This document shows positions 17,351 through 25,590 of a stretch of DNA of 64,000 bases, in pieces. This DNA comes from an uncultured Oscillospiraceae bacterium (GTDB lineage: Bacteria > Bacillota > Clostridia > Oscillospirales > Oscillospiraceae). The stretch spans positions 22,657-86,656 of the forward strand of contig CAKTEQ010000006.1 in assembly GCA_934552825.1 (NCBI GenBank), written 5' to 3'. Below the pieces are notes generated by a model. The model made no database searches. It worked only from the letters and a program-made list of their open reading frames with translations, and was not told the origin of the DNA. How positions within the stretch are numbered: position 1 is the first letter of the stretch; each line of letters opens with the position of its first letter. The position numbers and the translations under genes were made by a program.

Positions 17351-17410
17351 GAATACGCGCAGGATGCTTTTTCGTCCGCGCCCACTAAAATCCGCAAGGA
17401 GGTAATTAAA

Positions 17411-17821
17411 ATGGTTAAGGTAATTTTGGGGCTTAAGGGCACCGGCAAGACAAAGCTTATGGCGTCAATGGTGAACGAAGCCGTCAAGACAGAGACCGGC
17501 AGCATCATCTGCATTGAGCAGAACCCCACCCTCACCTATGACATAGACCACAGCGCCCGTCTCATCGACGCAAAGAGCTACGATATCGAGGACTTCCACT
17601 TCCTCAAGGGCTTCATCAGCGGTCTTTACGCCAACAACTACGACCTCTCCCACGTTTTCGTGGACAGCCTTCACAAGATCGTCCCCTTCACTACAGAGGA
17701 GGAGACCGCACAGTTCCTCGCATGGCTGGAGAAATTCAGCGAGGCTCATAATGTCAGTTTCACCATCATGATCTCTCAGGACCCGGCAACTGCTTCTGAA
17801 GACATCAAGAAATACTGCTGA
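17411..17821 (+). CDS. Small P-loop NTPase-like protein of unknown function
   Basis: 136 residues. A Walker A-like loop (GLKGTGKTK) lies at residues 7-15 and a hydrophobic strand ending in aspartate (LSHVFVDSL) lies near residue 82, where Walker B is expected. No further domain is attached, so this is one of the smallest self-contained P-loop proteins I would expect. Homologues with this layout occur in Clostridia without an assigned role. It has a strong promoter and AGGAGG site and its own terminator at 17843, which suggests high, independent expression. No partner gene is indicated by position; the downstream MscS gene lies beyond the terminator. Confidence 0.75.
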   Translation: MVKVILGLKGTGKTKLMASMVNEAVKTETGSIICIEQNPTLTYDIDHSARLIDAKSYDIEDFHFLKGFISGLYANNYDLSHVFVDSLHKIVPFTTEEETAQFLAWLEKFSEAHNVSFTIMISQDPATASEDIKKYC

Positions 17822-17842
17822 GCAAACCATCTTGTAATTCTC

Positions 17843-17876
17843 AGGGCAGCAAATTCGATTTGCTGCCCTGTTTTTT
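17843..17876 (+). terminator. Terminator of the small P-loop gene
   Basis: 12-bp perfect stem (17843-17854 with 17858-17869), three-base loop and a GTTTTTT tail. Confidence 0.9.
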
Positions 17877-17894
17877 GTTAAGGAGAAGAAAACT

Positions 17895-18695
17895 ATGATG
17901 AACTCAATATCAATCGCATGGACCTGGTTTGTCGGCTTTCTGCCGAAGCTTCTCGTTTGCGCGATAGTCGTCGTCGCGGCGATAATCATAAACCAGCTCC
18001 TTCCCAAGCTTATCACGAAGATCTATCACAAGGCCACCGACGATGACGCGGCTCTGAACTATTTCAAAACCACCGCTAAGATAATCGTATGGGTATTCGC
18101 CATTCTCATCATTCTTGAGAAATTCGGCTTCCCAATGGCGTCTCTGCTCACTGTAATAGCCGCTGTAGGCGCGGCGTTCGCCCTCGCCATAAAGGACAGC
18201 CTGGCTAACCTCGCCTCCGGGCTCGTGCTGCTCTTCACAAAGCCCTTCAAAGCGGGGGATCTCATCGAGGTCGACGGCTTCCTCGGCACGGTCACGGACG
18301 TGCAGCTCATCCACACCTTTATTGATACAGTTGACAACAGCCATGTAGCGATCCCCAATTCAAAGATGATGTCCGCCAGTGTCAGCAACATCTCCGGCAA
18401 CGGCACGCGGCGTCAGGACATCGTTTTCAGCATTGCCTACGACCAGGATATCGACAAGGCAAAGAATGTCCTTGAGACAGTTGCGGCCGCTGACAGCCGC
18501 ATTATGAAATCTCCCGCGCCCTTCGTTGCCGTGACGAGTCATGACGACAGCGCCGTAAAGATCATGCTCCGGGTCTGGACAACTCACGGGGATTACTGGG
18601 CTGTTCAGTATGCCCTGTATGAGAACGTGAAAAAGGCGTTCGACACTAACGGCATCGTCATCCCCTTCCCCCAGATGGACGTACATATGGTATAA
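17895..18695 (+). CDS. Small-conductance mechanosensitive channel (MscS family)
   Basis: 266 residues. Three hydrophobic helices occupy about residues 8-110. The pore helix TM3 has the family's Gly/Ala-rich packing (IAAVGAAFALAIKDSLANLASG), followed by the beta domain with GDLIEVDGFLGTVTDV and the alpha/beta C-terminal domain. It is a short MscS without extra N-terminal helices. It releases solutes on hypo-osmotic shock. The start is ATG 17895 or 17898, both behind AAGGAG. Confidence 0.93.
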   Translation: MMNSISIAWTWFVGFLPKLLVCAIVVVAAIIINQLLPKLITKIYHKATDDDAALNYFKTTAKIIVWVFAILIILEKFGFPMASLLTVIAAVGAAFALAIKDSLANLASGLVLLFTKPFKAGDLIEVDGFLGTVTDVQLIHTFIDTVDNSHVAIPNSKMMSASVSNISGNGTRRQDIVFSIAYDQDIDKAKNVLETVAAADSRIMKSPAPFVAVTSHDDSAVKIMLRVWTTHGDYWAVQYALYENVKKAFDTNGIVIPFPQMDVHMV

Positions 18696-18713
18696 GCTCC
18701 GGTATAAATCAGA

Positions 18714-18750
18714 AAGCCTCCGTATGAAGCATACGGAGGCTTATCTTTTT
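18714..18750. terminator. Terminator between mscS and the convergent deacylase
   Basis: 12-bp perfect stem (18714-18725 with 18731-18742) followed by ATCTTTTT on plus. The convergent gene ends at 18752. Confidence 0.85.
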
Positions 18751-18751
18751 C

Positions 18752-19291
18752 TTATTCACCTGTCAGCCTGACGACCACCGGCTCGTACCCCATAGCGGGC
18801 ACGAGCTTTTCCAGCACGTCCGCCGTTCTGATCTTCAGGGAAGATGTATTTATGCAGGGATGACAGCAGAAAAACTCTTCTTTTTTCAGGTCCTCGTCTA
18901 TTATCAGGTGCACCCTTTTCTCTCCGTCGAACAGCATCCCGAAAATGCTCAGGGAGCCGGGCGTTATATTTAGCTTTTCCTCCATCTCCTCCCCCGCGGC
19001 AAAGCTCAGCCGCGCCGTGCCCAACTGTGAGGAGAGCTCCTTCGTCTTGAAGGGCTTGTCCCCCGGCATGCAGAGCAGATAATACTCCGTATGCTGTCTG
19101 TTTGTGAGGAACAGGTTCTTGCAGATACTGCCTCCCAGCGCCTGTTCCACCGGGCGGCATAGCTCAATGGTATGCGCCGCCTCATGGTCGCAGCGGCTGA
19201 ACTCCACCCCGCATTTCTCAAGGAAATCGTAGGTTCGCTCCTCTTTATCTATCCGCTTATCCGCGGGTCTGCCTGAAAAAACTTCCATCAT
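18752..19291 (-). CDS. YbaK/ProX-type aminoacyl-tRNA trans-editing deacylase
   Basis: 179 residues of the YbaK/prolyl-tRNA deacylase fold, similar to PrdX. The conserved lysine of these trans-editing enzymes is present in the CKNLFLTN segment, and a GxxSxFG-like block (GSLSIFGML) follows. Members hydrolyse mischarged Ala-tRNA(Pro) or Cys-tRNA(Pro). The start (ATG 19291 or 19288) overlaps the stop of the upstream alaX gene, so both editing factors are translated together. Which mischarged tRNA it clears is not determined by sequence. Confidence 0.85.
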   Translation of the reverse strand: MMEVFSGRPADKRIDKEERTYDFLEKCGVEFSRCDHEAAHTIELCRPVEQALGGSICKNLFLTNRQHTEYYLLCMPGDKPFKTKELSSQLGTARLSFAAGEEMEEKLNITPGSLSIFGMLFDGEKRVHLIIDEDLKKEEFFCCHPCINTSSLKIRTADVLEKLVPAMGYEPVVVRLTGE

Positions 19292-20484
19292 ATCATCCTC
19301 AGAATGCTGTCCCGAAGCACTGTTACCAGCTCTTTATAGTCCTTCGTGTATTTCCCTGCGCCCTGCACGAGCTCGTCACGTCCGCCGCCCTTTCCGTTGA
19401 AGAGCGCGTTTGCAAGGTCGCTCACCTGCCGGCAGCTGAACTGCACCCTTTTCCCACGCCCGGCAATATAGCCCAGGCGCTCTCCCTGGGGGTAGCACAC
19501 AAAAGCGAGTGTATTCTCTCCCCCGAGGAGCCGGGTAAGGAGCTGCTTTGCCTCTCCCGGCGTGAAGTCACCGCCCACGCATACGACCTTGGCTCCCTCT
19601 TTCTCTGCCCCGTCAGCCAGAGCCTCCGCCGCGGTGTAATCCATGAGCCTTCCGGATACAGCGCTCAAACGCATTCCGGTGCTCTTCAGCTCGCTTTTCA
19701 GGTTCTTCACGCTGTTTATGAGTTCGTCCTCTCCTGTGCTGAGAACCGTCATGAGCCCTGAGACTGTATCGTGGCAGCGCCGCAGCCGGAGCAGCGCCCG
19801 GCGCCCGCAGGCGCACTCGACGCGCATGCCGCCCCTGTGACGCTCCGCCTTGAATATTTTGATCAGTCCCACGGCACCGGTGGACTTAACGTGGGTCCCG
19901 CAGCAGGTGCAGGCGTCCCCGTCCGGTATTACTGCCACCCGAAGCATACCGTGGGCCTTCTCCGTTACCTTGCGCATGGGGATATCCCCCAGATCGTCCT
20001 CCATTCTGTAAATTATGTCAACCGGTTTATCCTTCCATATCTCCGCGTTGGCATAATCCTCGGCCTCCATAAGCTGCTCGTGGGTCAGCTCTCTGTCCAG
20101 GTCAATGGTGATGACCTCCTCGTTCATATGGAATCCCACGTTCTTCGCTCCGAAGAGCTTCCAGAATGAGAAGGACATTATGTGCTCTCCTGTATGCTGC
20201 TGGCTGTTGTCCATGCGGTAAAGCGCGTCCAGCTCCACCTGCACCAGATTCCCAGGCTCCAGCGGCTTTTTCAGCCTGTGCCACACCGTGCCCTCTGTCT
20301 CAGAGACGTCCATAACCTCTTCGCCGTTAATCGTCCCCTTATCGCAGAGCTGGCCTCCCCCCGTGGGGAAGAGCACGGTCTTGTCCAGGGCCGCGGCATA
20401 CATCCCGTTTTCCTCCCGGCAGTCTGTCACCAGCGCCTCGCAGGAGGTCATCTCCGGGTATTTCTCATATAATTTCTCCGTCAT
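19288..20484 (-). CDS. Alanyl-tRNA editing protein, AlaX type with DHHA1 domain
   Basis: 398 residues, a long AlaX. The editing site is complete: HTGEH (His97, His101) and C194xxxH198 in a CCGTH context bind zinc. A C-terminal DHHA1-like domain occupies about residues 255-398 and ends in a Gly-rich GGGRDELVQGAG motif as in AlaRS. It hydrolyses Ser-tRNA(Ala) and Gly-tRNA(Ala). ATG 20484 is preceded by GAGAGGG; a longer frame to 20589 overlaps rfbA and has no ribosome site. It lies 12 bases after rfbA and overlaps the next deacylase gene by four bases. Confidence 0.92.
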   Translation of the reverse strand: MTEKLYEKYPEMTSCEALVTDCREENGMYAAALDKTVLFPTGGGQLCDKGTINGEEVMDVSETEGTVWHRLKKPLEPGNLVQVELDALYRMDNSQQHTGEHIMSFSFWKLFGAKNVGFHMNEEVITIDLDRELTHEQLMEAEDYANAEIWKDKPVDIIYRMEDDLGDIPMRKVTEKAHGMLRVAVIPDGDACTCCGTHVKSTGAVGLIKIFKAERHRGGMRVECACGRRALLRLRRCHDTVSGLMTVLSTGEDELINSVKNLKSELKSTGMRLSAVSGRLMDYTAAEALADGAEKEGAKVVCVGGDFTPGEAKQLLTRLLGGENTLAFVCYPQGERLGYIAGRGKRVQFSCRQVSDLANALFNGKGGGRDELVQGAGKYTKDYKELVTVLRDSILRMI

Positions 20485-20495
20485 TTTTATCCCTC

Positions 20496-21362
20496 TCAAA
20501 GGCTGAGAATATGCTTGCCGTACTCTGTCGTACTGAGCTCCTGACCGAGCTGTCCCAGCCGTTCCTTCGTGATGAACCCCGCGCGCCATGCCTGCTCTTC
20601 GATACAGCCTATCTGGATCCCCATCTCCTCCTGCTTTTCCTTCACGGAAACGGAAGCGTCCAGCATATTTGCGGCGCTGCCCGCGTCCTTCCAGAGCAGG
20701 TCTCTGTCCAGAGTGACGACGCTCAGCTCGCCTCTGTTCATGTATTTCACGTTCACGTCTGTTATCTCGAGCTCACCTCTGGCGGAGGGCTTGAGCTGAC
20801 GGGCTATTTCCTTCACGCCGTTGTCGTAAAAATAGAGTCCCGGAATGATGTAATTCGACTTCGGCTTTTTGGGCTTTTCCTCTATGGACACCGCCCTGCC
20901 GTCTGCGCCGAACTCAACAACGCCGAAGGGGCGGGGGTCCTCCACCCAGTAGCCGAACACGGCGGCCCCCCCTTCCCGCTCCACCTTTTCTCCGGCGGCA
21001 CGGACATGTGAGCCAAAATTCTCCGACCAGAATATGTTGTCTCCCAGAACAAGGCAGACATTGTCATCCCCGATGAAATCTCCGCCCACGATGAACGCGT
21101 CGGCTATGCCCCGGGCCTCATGCTGCACGGCATAGCTGATATTTATGCCGAACTGCTTCCCGTAACCCAGCAGCCCGATAAAATCCTGCTCCTTGTTGGG
21201 TGGAATTATAATAAGTATGTCCCTTATCCCCGCCTGGATAAGAACACTTATGGAATAATATATGAGCGGCTTATCATACACCGGCAGCAGGGGCTTCGGG
21301 ACGGATTTTGTCATTGGATAAAGGCGCGTGCCCTTGCCCGCGGCGAGAATTATACCTTTCAT
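20496..21362 (-). CDS. rfbA: Glucose-1-phosphate thymidylyltransferase
   Basis: 288 residues, the standard RmlA length. The nucleotidyltransferase signature GIILAAGKGTRLYP opens the protein, and LGDNIFW, VVEF and EEKPKKPKSNY motifs follow. It makes dTDP-glucose from dTTP and glucose 1-phosphate, the first step toward dTDP-rhamnose and related sugars. The other rml genes are not in the window, so this copy is separated from the pathway. ATG 21362 follows GGAGG. It leads the rfbA-alaX-deacylase operon behind a near-consensus promoter. Confidence 0.93.
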   Translation of the reverse strand: MKGIILAAGKGTRLYPMTKSVPKPLLPVYDKPLIYYSISVLIQAGIRDILIIIPPNKEQDFIGLLGYGKQFGINISYAVQHEARGIADAFIVGGDFIGDDNVCLVLGDNIFWSENFGSHVRAAGEKVEREGGAAVFGYWVEDPRPFGVVEFGADGRAVSIEEKPKKPKSNYIIPGLYFYDNGVKEIARQLKPSARGELEITDVNVKYMNRGELSVVTLDRDLLWKDAGSAANMLDASVSVKEKQEEMGIQIGCIEEQAWRAGFITKERLGQLGQELSTTEYGKHILSL

Positions 21363-21395
21363 AGCAGCCTCCATATCATTTTTTAATACAGCAGA

Positions 21396-21424
21396 ATTTT
21401 ACAACACGCCCTTCCTTATGTCAA
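21396..21424 (-). promoter_or_regulatory. Promoter of the rfbA-alaX-deacylase operon
   Basis: Minus strand TTGACA (21424-21419) and TAAAAT (21401-21396) with a 17-base spacer, about 35 bases upstream of rfbA. Confidence 0.7.
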
Positions 21425-21495
21425 AGGTAACGGTGTGTATATTTCTCCGCAAATATGGAAAAATATCCTCAGTAAACCAAAAGGAGGTTTCTCTG

Positions 21496-21585
21496 ATGCC
21501 TAAGAAAGCAAAGACTACAAAGAAGTCAGCAGACAGCGATTCTGTCAAGAAGGCTGCCGAGAAGGAAGCTGTCGGCACCCGCTGA
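21496..21585 (+). CDS. 29-residue lysine-rich small protein
   Basis: A short frame begins at ATG 21496, 7 bases after a perfect AAGGAGG and ends at 21585. The product is 29 residues, almost entirely Lys, Ala, Ser, Thr, Asp and Glu, with a basic KKAKTTKK segment at the start and no hydrophobic stretch. A perfect 14-bp terminator follows 5 bases after the stop, so transcription, translation start and termination signals all fit a real gene. It could bind nucleic acid or be an intrinsically disordered stress protein. I know of no family. Confidence 0.7.
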   Translation: MPKKAKTTKKSADSDSVKKAAEKEAVGTR

Positions 21586-21590
21586 ACTGG

Positions 21591-21630
21591 GTAATCACCG
21601 CGGCTACCATGCCGCGGTGATTACTTTTTG
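21591..21630 (+). terminator. Terminator of the 29-residue protein gene
   Basis: 14-bp perfect stem (21591-21604 with 21611-21624), six-base loop and TTTTT tail. Confidence 0.92.
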
Positions 21631-21919
21631 CAGTTTATATCCCGCAATCCTTCTTTTCGCCCAATTCAGCGTATATGGTATTACGTTAACGCTTTTTATA
21701 TAATCTCCCCCAGCGCAGTATCTGCTCCTCCTTGAAAACGGTGTATTGCCTGATTCTTGACGATATTGTGAATTTTAAGTCATGCTTGTTTCGAAAAAGA
21801 CAATGATGTTTAATTTTTAACTTATATTGACATTACCCCTGAGTGGTGGTATGTTCGAAACAGGCAATGTGCAAGTTGCTTTATATAAACTTTCATTTCT
21901 GTTTTCAGGAGGTATTATT
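21631..21919 (+). promoter_or_regulatory. Aldehyde dehydrogenase upstream region with promoter and inverted repeat
   Basis: About 290 bases without a gene. TTGACA (21827-21832) and TATGTT (21850-21855), 17 bases apart, form a promoter. The -10 region overlaps TTCGAAAC (21854-21861), whose inverse GTTTCGAA lies near 21788-21795, about 60 bases upstream. The pair could be a looped operator. No riboswitch is recognised. Confidence 0.5.
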
Positions 21920-23404
21920 ATGGAATACGAACTTAAGAATCGCTATGAGCTGTATATAGGCGGAAAATGGACCCCCGCCTCCGACGGCGGCACATTTGTT
22001 GCGAAGAACCCCGCCACGGGAGATATCCTTGCCACCTGCGCCGAGGCGACCGCTCAGGACGTGGACAGAGCTGTTGATGCAGCTTGGGGCGCTTACCCCG
22101 CCTGGAAGGCTATGGGCACGGCGGACAGAGCCGCCCTTCTCATGAAAATAGCCGACCGCATCGACGAGAATGCTGAAGCCCTCGCCAGAATTGAGACTAT
22201 GGACAACGGCAAGCCCATTCGTGAGACACTTGCCATAGACATTCCCTATTCTTCCGACCACTTTCGCTACTACGCCAGCGCGATACGCACAGAGCAGGGC
22301 ACGGCGACAATTCTAGACGGCAATATGATGAGCCTTGTTCTCAGAGAACCTCTCGGCGTCGTGGGGCAGGTAGTTCCCTGGAACTTCCCCTTCCTCATGG
22401 CCGCATGGAAGCTGGCGCCCGCCCTCGCTGCGGGGAACTGTGTCGTTTTTAAACCCTCCTCAGCGACATCCCTGAGCGTGCTGGCTCTGATGGACATCAT
22501 CGGCGACCTGCTGCCCGCAGGCGTTGTAAATATTGTCACGGGTGCGGGGAGCAAGTCCGGCCAGTATATTCTGGACCATCCCGACCTGCGCAAGCTGGCC
22601 TTCACCGGCTCCACCGAAGTCGGCGTGAATGTGGCGAAAGCCGCCGCCGAGAAGCTCATCCCCGCCACCTTGGAGTTGGGCGGCAAGAGCGCCAACATCT
22701 ACTTTGACGACTGCAAGTGGGATATGGCTCTGGACGGTATACAGCTCGGCATTCTCTTCAACCAGGGGCAGGTATGCTGCGCGGGCTCAAGAGTGTTTGT
22801 TCAGGAGGGTATTTATGATAAGTTCGTCGCCGCCGCTGTCGACGCCTTCAGCAAGATAGCAGTCGGCAATCCCCTCTCTCCTGAGACCCAGATGGGTTCT
22901 CAGATAAATGAGGCGCAGATCAAAAAGATACTGGGCTATATAGAGCTGGCGAAGGAGGAGGGCGCCACCATCGCCTGCGGCGGTGAGCGCTGCACGGAAG
23001 GCGCCTGCGCGAAGGGCTGCTTTATGAAACCCACCCTCATCACTAATGTCACAAACGATATGCGTATCGCCCAGGAGGAGATCTTCGGTCCCGTGGCCGT
23101 TGTCATAAAGTTCCGCACCGAGGATGAGGTAATCGCGATGGCAAACGACTCCACCTACGGTCTAGGCGGCGCCGTGTGGACCCGGGACATCAACCGCGCC
23201 CTGCGCGTATCCGGCGCGATCGAGACCGGACGCATGTGGGTCAATACATACAACCAGATCCCTGCCGGCGCTCCCTTCGGCGGATATAAGCGCTCCGGCA
23301 TCGGCCGCGAAAACGATCTGAGCATCCTGGACAGCTACAGCCAGAAGAAGAATATAATGATAAACATGAATGAGACTCCTTCCGGCTTCTACCCCGCAAA
23401 ATAG
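21920..23404 (+). CDS. NAD(P)-dependent aldehyde dehydrogenase
   Basis: 494 residues of the classical ALDH superfamily. The catalytic cysteine lies in GQVCCAGSR, the general-base glutamate in LELGGKSANI, the cofactor fold in FTGSTEVG, and the C-terminal GGYKRSGIGRE signature is present. It oxidises an aldehyde to the acid with NAD(P)+. Substrate is not predictable; broad-range or betaine/aminobutyraldehyde types look alike here. ATG 21920 follows CAGGAGG. A long hairpin terminator follows, so it is a single-gene unit behind the promoter at 21827. Confidence 0.93.
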   Translation: MEYELKNRYELYIGGKWTPASDGGTFVAKNPATGDILATCAEATAQDVDRAVDAAWGAYPAWKAMGTADRAALLMKIADRIDENAEALARIETMDNGKPIRETLAIDIPYSSDHFRYYASAIRTEQGTATILDGNMMSLVLREPLGVVGQVVPWNFPFLMAAWKLAPALAAGNCVVFKPSSATSLSVLALMDIIGDLLPAGVVNIVTGAGSKSGQYILDHPDLRKLAFTGSTEVGVNVAKAAAEKLIPATLELGGKSANIYFDDCKWDMALDGIQLGILFNQGQVCCAGSRVFVQEGIYDKFVAAAVDAFSKIAVGNPLSPETQMGSQINEAQIKKILGYIELAKEEGATIACGGERCTEGACAKGCFMKPTLITNVTNDMRIAQEEIFGPVAVVIKFRTEDEVIAMANDSTYGLGGAVWTRDINRALRVSGAIETGRMWVNTYNQIPAGAPFGGYKRSGIGRENDLSILDSYSQKKNIMINMNETPSGFYPAK

Positions 23405-23426
23405 CTTCTATTCATCCTTCACCTAT

Positions 23427-23472
23427 AACAGGAGAGGACCCGCACATAAAGTGCGGGTCTTCTCCTGTTTCT
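23427..23472 (+). terminator. Terminator of the aldehyde dehydrogenase gene
   Basis: A long, nearly continuous stem (23427-23445 with 23451-23469) with a 5-base loop and TTTCTC following. Confidence 0.85.
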
Positions 23473-23490
23473 CATACAGATATAAATACA

Positions 23491-23518
23491 CGGCGGGGAG
23501 TCTGCAGACTCCCCGCCG
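23491..23518 (-). terminator. Terminator of the NuoE/NuoF/NfnB-like operon
   Basis: 12-bp perfect stem around a TGCA loop, 20 bases after the last stop of the convergent operon. Confidence 0.75.
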
Positions 23519-23540
23519 TTTTGCTTGCCTATAAAATCTC

Positions 23541-25577
23541 TCAGCCGATGATGCGCAGAGAGCCTGTGGGGCAGATGTCCGCACACTGGTGGCAGTCTTT
23601 GCACACGGCGATAGTATCGGGCTTGTTGAACTCGGGCTTTATCACTGTTGTAAAGCCGCGTCCCACAAGGCCCAGAATACCCTGATGGGCGACCTCGTCG
23701 CAGGTACGCACGCAGAGGTTGCACAGGATGCACTTGTTCTGGTTGCGTTCGATGGTGACAAGGCGCTCCTCCGTGAAGCCGGGATGATGCTCGCCCGCCA
23801 GACGGCTGGGGCAGATATCGTCGCAGTTGGCGCACTTGATGAGCTTGCAGTCCTTGTAATCGTGGCAGCCGCATTCCAGGCAGCGCTTTGCCTCGGCACG
23901 GGCCTGCTCCTCGCTGAAGCCGTAGTTGATCTCGCCGAAGTCCTTCTTTCTGTCCTCGGGAGTTCTGTGAGGCATCTTCGCTCTGGGAGCCTTGTCCTTC
24001 TGACCGAGGAAGGCCTTCATCGTCTCGTTCACTGTACGCTTGGAGACGAAGGGAGCCTTATACTCGATCTCCATGCCAAGGAGATAGCCATGTACGATCT
24101 CAGCAGCCTTGTTCGCCTCGCCGATAGCCGCGATAGCGATGTCAGCGCCCTTGTTTGTAGCGTCGCCCACTGCGAACACGCCCTCCATTGAGGTGCGGAA
24201 TGTCCGCTCGTCGGCTGCGATAATGCCGCGGGAGTTGAGTTCAACGCCCTCGAAGCCCACGGGATCGACCTTCTGGCCGATAGCCGCGATGACCGTATCA
24301 ACAGCCAGAATTTCAAACTTACCCTCAACAGGCACAGGTGTACGGCGGCCGGAAGCGTCGGGCTCGCCCAGCTCCATGACCTGGAGCTTGATCTCCTTGA
24401 CCTTGCCGTTCTCGCCGATGATCTCAGCGGGGTTGGTGAGGAACTTGAACTGGACGCCCTCTTCCATTGCCTCTGTGATCTCGATATCCTCAGCGGGCAT
24501 CTCCGCTCTTGTGCGGCGGTAGATGATATATACGTTCTTCGCACCCAGGCGGACTGCTGTACGGCAGGCGTCCATAGCGGTGTTGCCGCCGCCTACCACA
24601 GCCACGTTGCCGCCGATGGCGGGAGCGTTGCCCAGGCTGACTTCTCTCAGGAAATCAATACCGCCCAGAACGCCCTGAAGATCGTCGCCCTTGCAGCCGA
24701 CGCCGGAGCTCTTCCATGCGCCGATAGCGATTATCGTCGCGTCGCTGTTTCTCTTAATCTCATCAAAGGCGATATCACGGCCTATCTTGACACCGTTCTT
24801 CATTGTAACGCTCAGGGACTCTATCTCGCTGACCTCTCTGTCCAGTACCTTCTTGGGCAGCCGGTACTCGGGGATGCCGTAGCGGAGCATACCGCCCATT
24901 TTGGGCATCGCTTCGTAAATCGTCACACTGTGACCCTTGCAGGCGAGGAAGTACGCCGCTGTGAGACCGCCGGGGCCGCCGCCGATAATGGCGACGTTCT
25001 TGCCCGTCTTGGGAGCGATCTCAGGACGGTATGTGTTCTCCTTGAGGTCGTTGTCAGCCGCGAAATACTTCAGGTACGCGATGGAGATAGGCTCCTCAAC
25101 ATACTGGCGGCGGCAAGCCGTCTCGCAGGGATGGGGGCAGACTCTGCCTATGGACGCGGGCAGAGGCAGCTTCTCCTTGATTATCTCGACGGCCTTGTGG
25201 TCGTCGCCCTCGGCGATAGCCTTGATGTAGCCCTGGCAGTCTGTTCCCGCGGGGCAGTTCAGAGAGCAGGGTCCCACGCAGTCCGCGTCATGGTCGCTCA
25301 TGAGCAGCTCCATGGCAATTTTGCGTGCTTCTCTTACTCTGGGTGAATTTGTATAGATGACCTGACCGTCGTTAGCTGTGACGGAGCAGGCGCGCATGAG
25401 CTTGGGGTTGCCCTCGGCTTCCACCAGGCACACGCCGCAGGCGCCGTAGATCTTCACGCTGGGATGATAGCACAGTGTGGGTATCTCGATGCCGTTATCG
25501 TTTGCTATTTTGAGGATGGTGTCACCGGCGTTGCCGATGCACTCAATACCGTTTATCGTTACTTTGATCTTATCCAT
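23541..25577 (-). CDS. NfnB/GltD-like flavin oxidoreductase with N-terminal 2Fe-2S and C-terminal ferredoxin domains
   Basis: 678 residues, third gene of the operon. The N-terminus is a NuoG/HydA-type [2Fe-2S] domain (CYHPSVKIYGACGVC, later C). A second Cys-rich block (CVGPCSLNCPAGTDC, then CPHPCETAC) matches the GltD/NfnB N-terminal Fe-S region. An FAD/NAD(P) module follows with GGGPGGLTAAYFLA near residue 205 and GGGNTAMDACRTA. The C-terminus carries two [4Fe-4S] sets (CILCNLCVRTC, CKDCHQCADIC). This combines parts of complex I, NfnB and ferredoxin in one chain. Start at 25577 begins at MDKIKVTING. Together with the next two genes it should form a soluble flavin-based electron-bifurcating or NADH/NADPH/ferredoxin transhydrogenase. 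Confidence 0.85.
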   Translation of the reverse strand: MDKIKVTINGIECIGNAGDTILKIANDNGIEIPTLCYHPSVKIYGACGVCLVEAEGNPKLMRACSVTANDGQVIYTNSPRVREARKIAMELLMSDHDADCVGPCSLNCPAGTDCQGYIKAIAEGDDHKAVEIIKEKLPLPASIGRVCPHPCETACRRQYVEEPISIAYLKYFAADNDLKENTYRPEIAPKTGKNVAIIGGGPGGLTAAYFLACKGHSVTIYEAMPKMGGMLRYGIPEYRLPKKVLDREVSEIESLSVTMKNGVKIGRDIAFDEIKRNSDATIIAIGAWKSSGVGCKGDDLQGVLGGIDFLREVSLGNAPAIGGNVAVVGGGNTAMDACRTAVRLGAKNVYIIYRRTRAEMPAEDIEITEAMEEGVQFKFLTNPAEIIGENGKVKEIKLQVMELGEPDASGRRTPVPVEGKFEILAVDTVIAAIGQKVDPVGFEGVELNSRGIIAADERTFRTSMEGVFAVGDATNKGADIAIAAIGEANKAAEIVHGYLLGMEIEYKAPFVSKRTVNETMKAFLGQKDKAPRAKMPHRTPEDRKKDFGEINYGFSEEQARAEAKRCLECGCHDYKDCKLIKCANCDDICPSRLAGEHHPGFTEERLVTIERNQNKCILCNLCVRTCDEVAHQGILGLVGRGFTTVIKPEFNKPDTIAVCKDCHQCADICPTGSLRIIG

Positions 25578-25590
25578 TGCGCCGTCCCCC

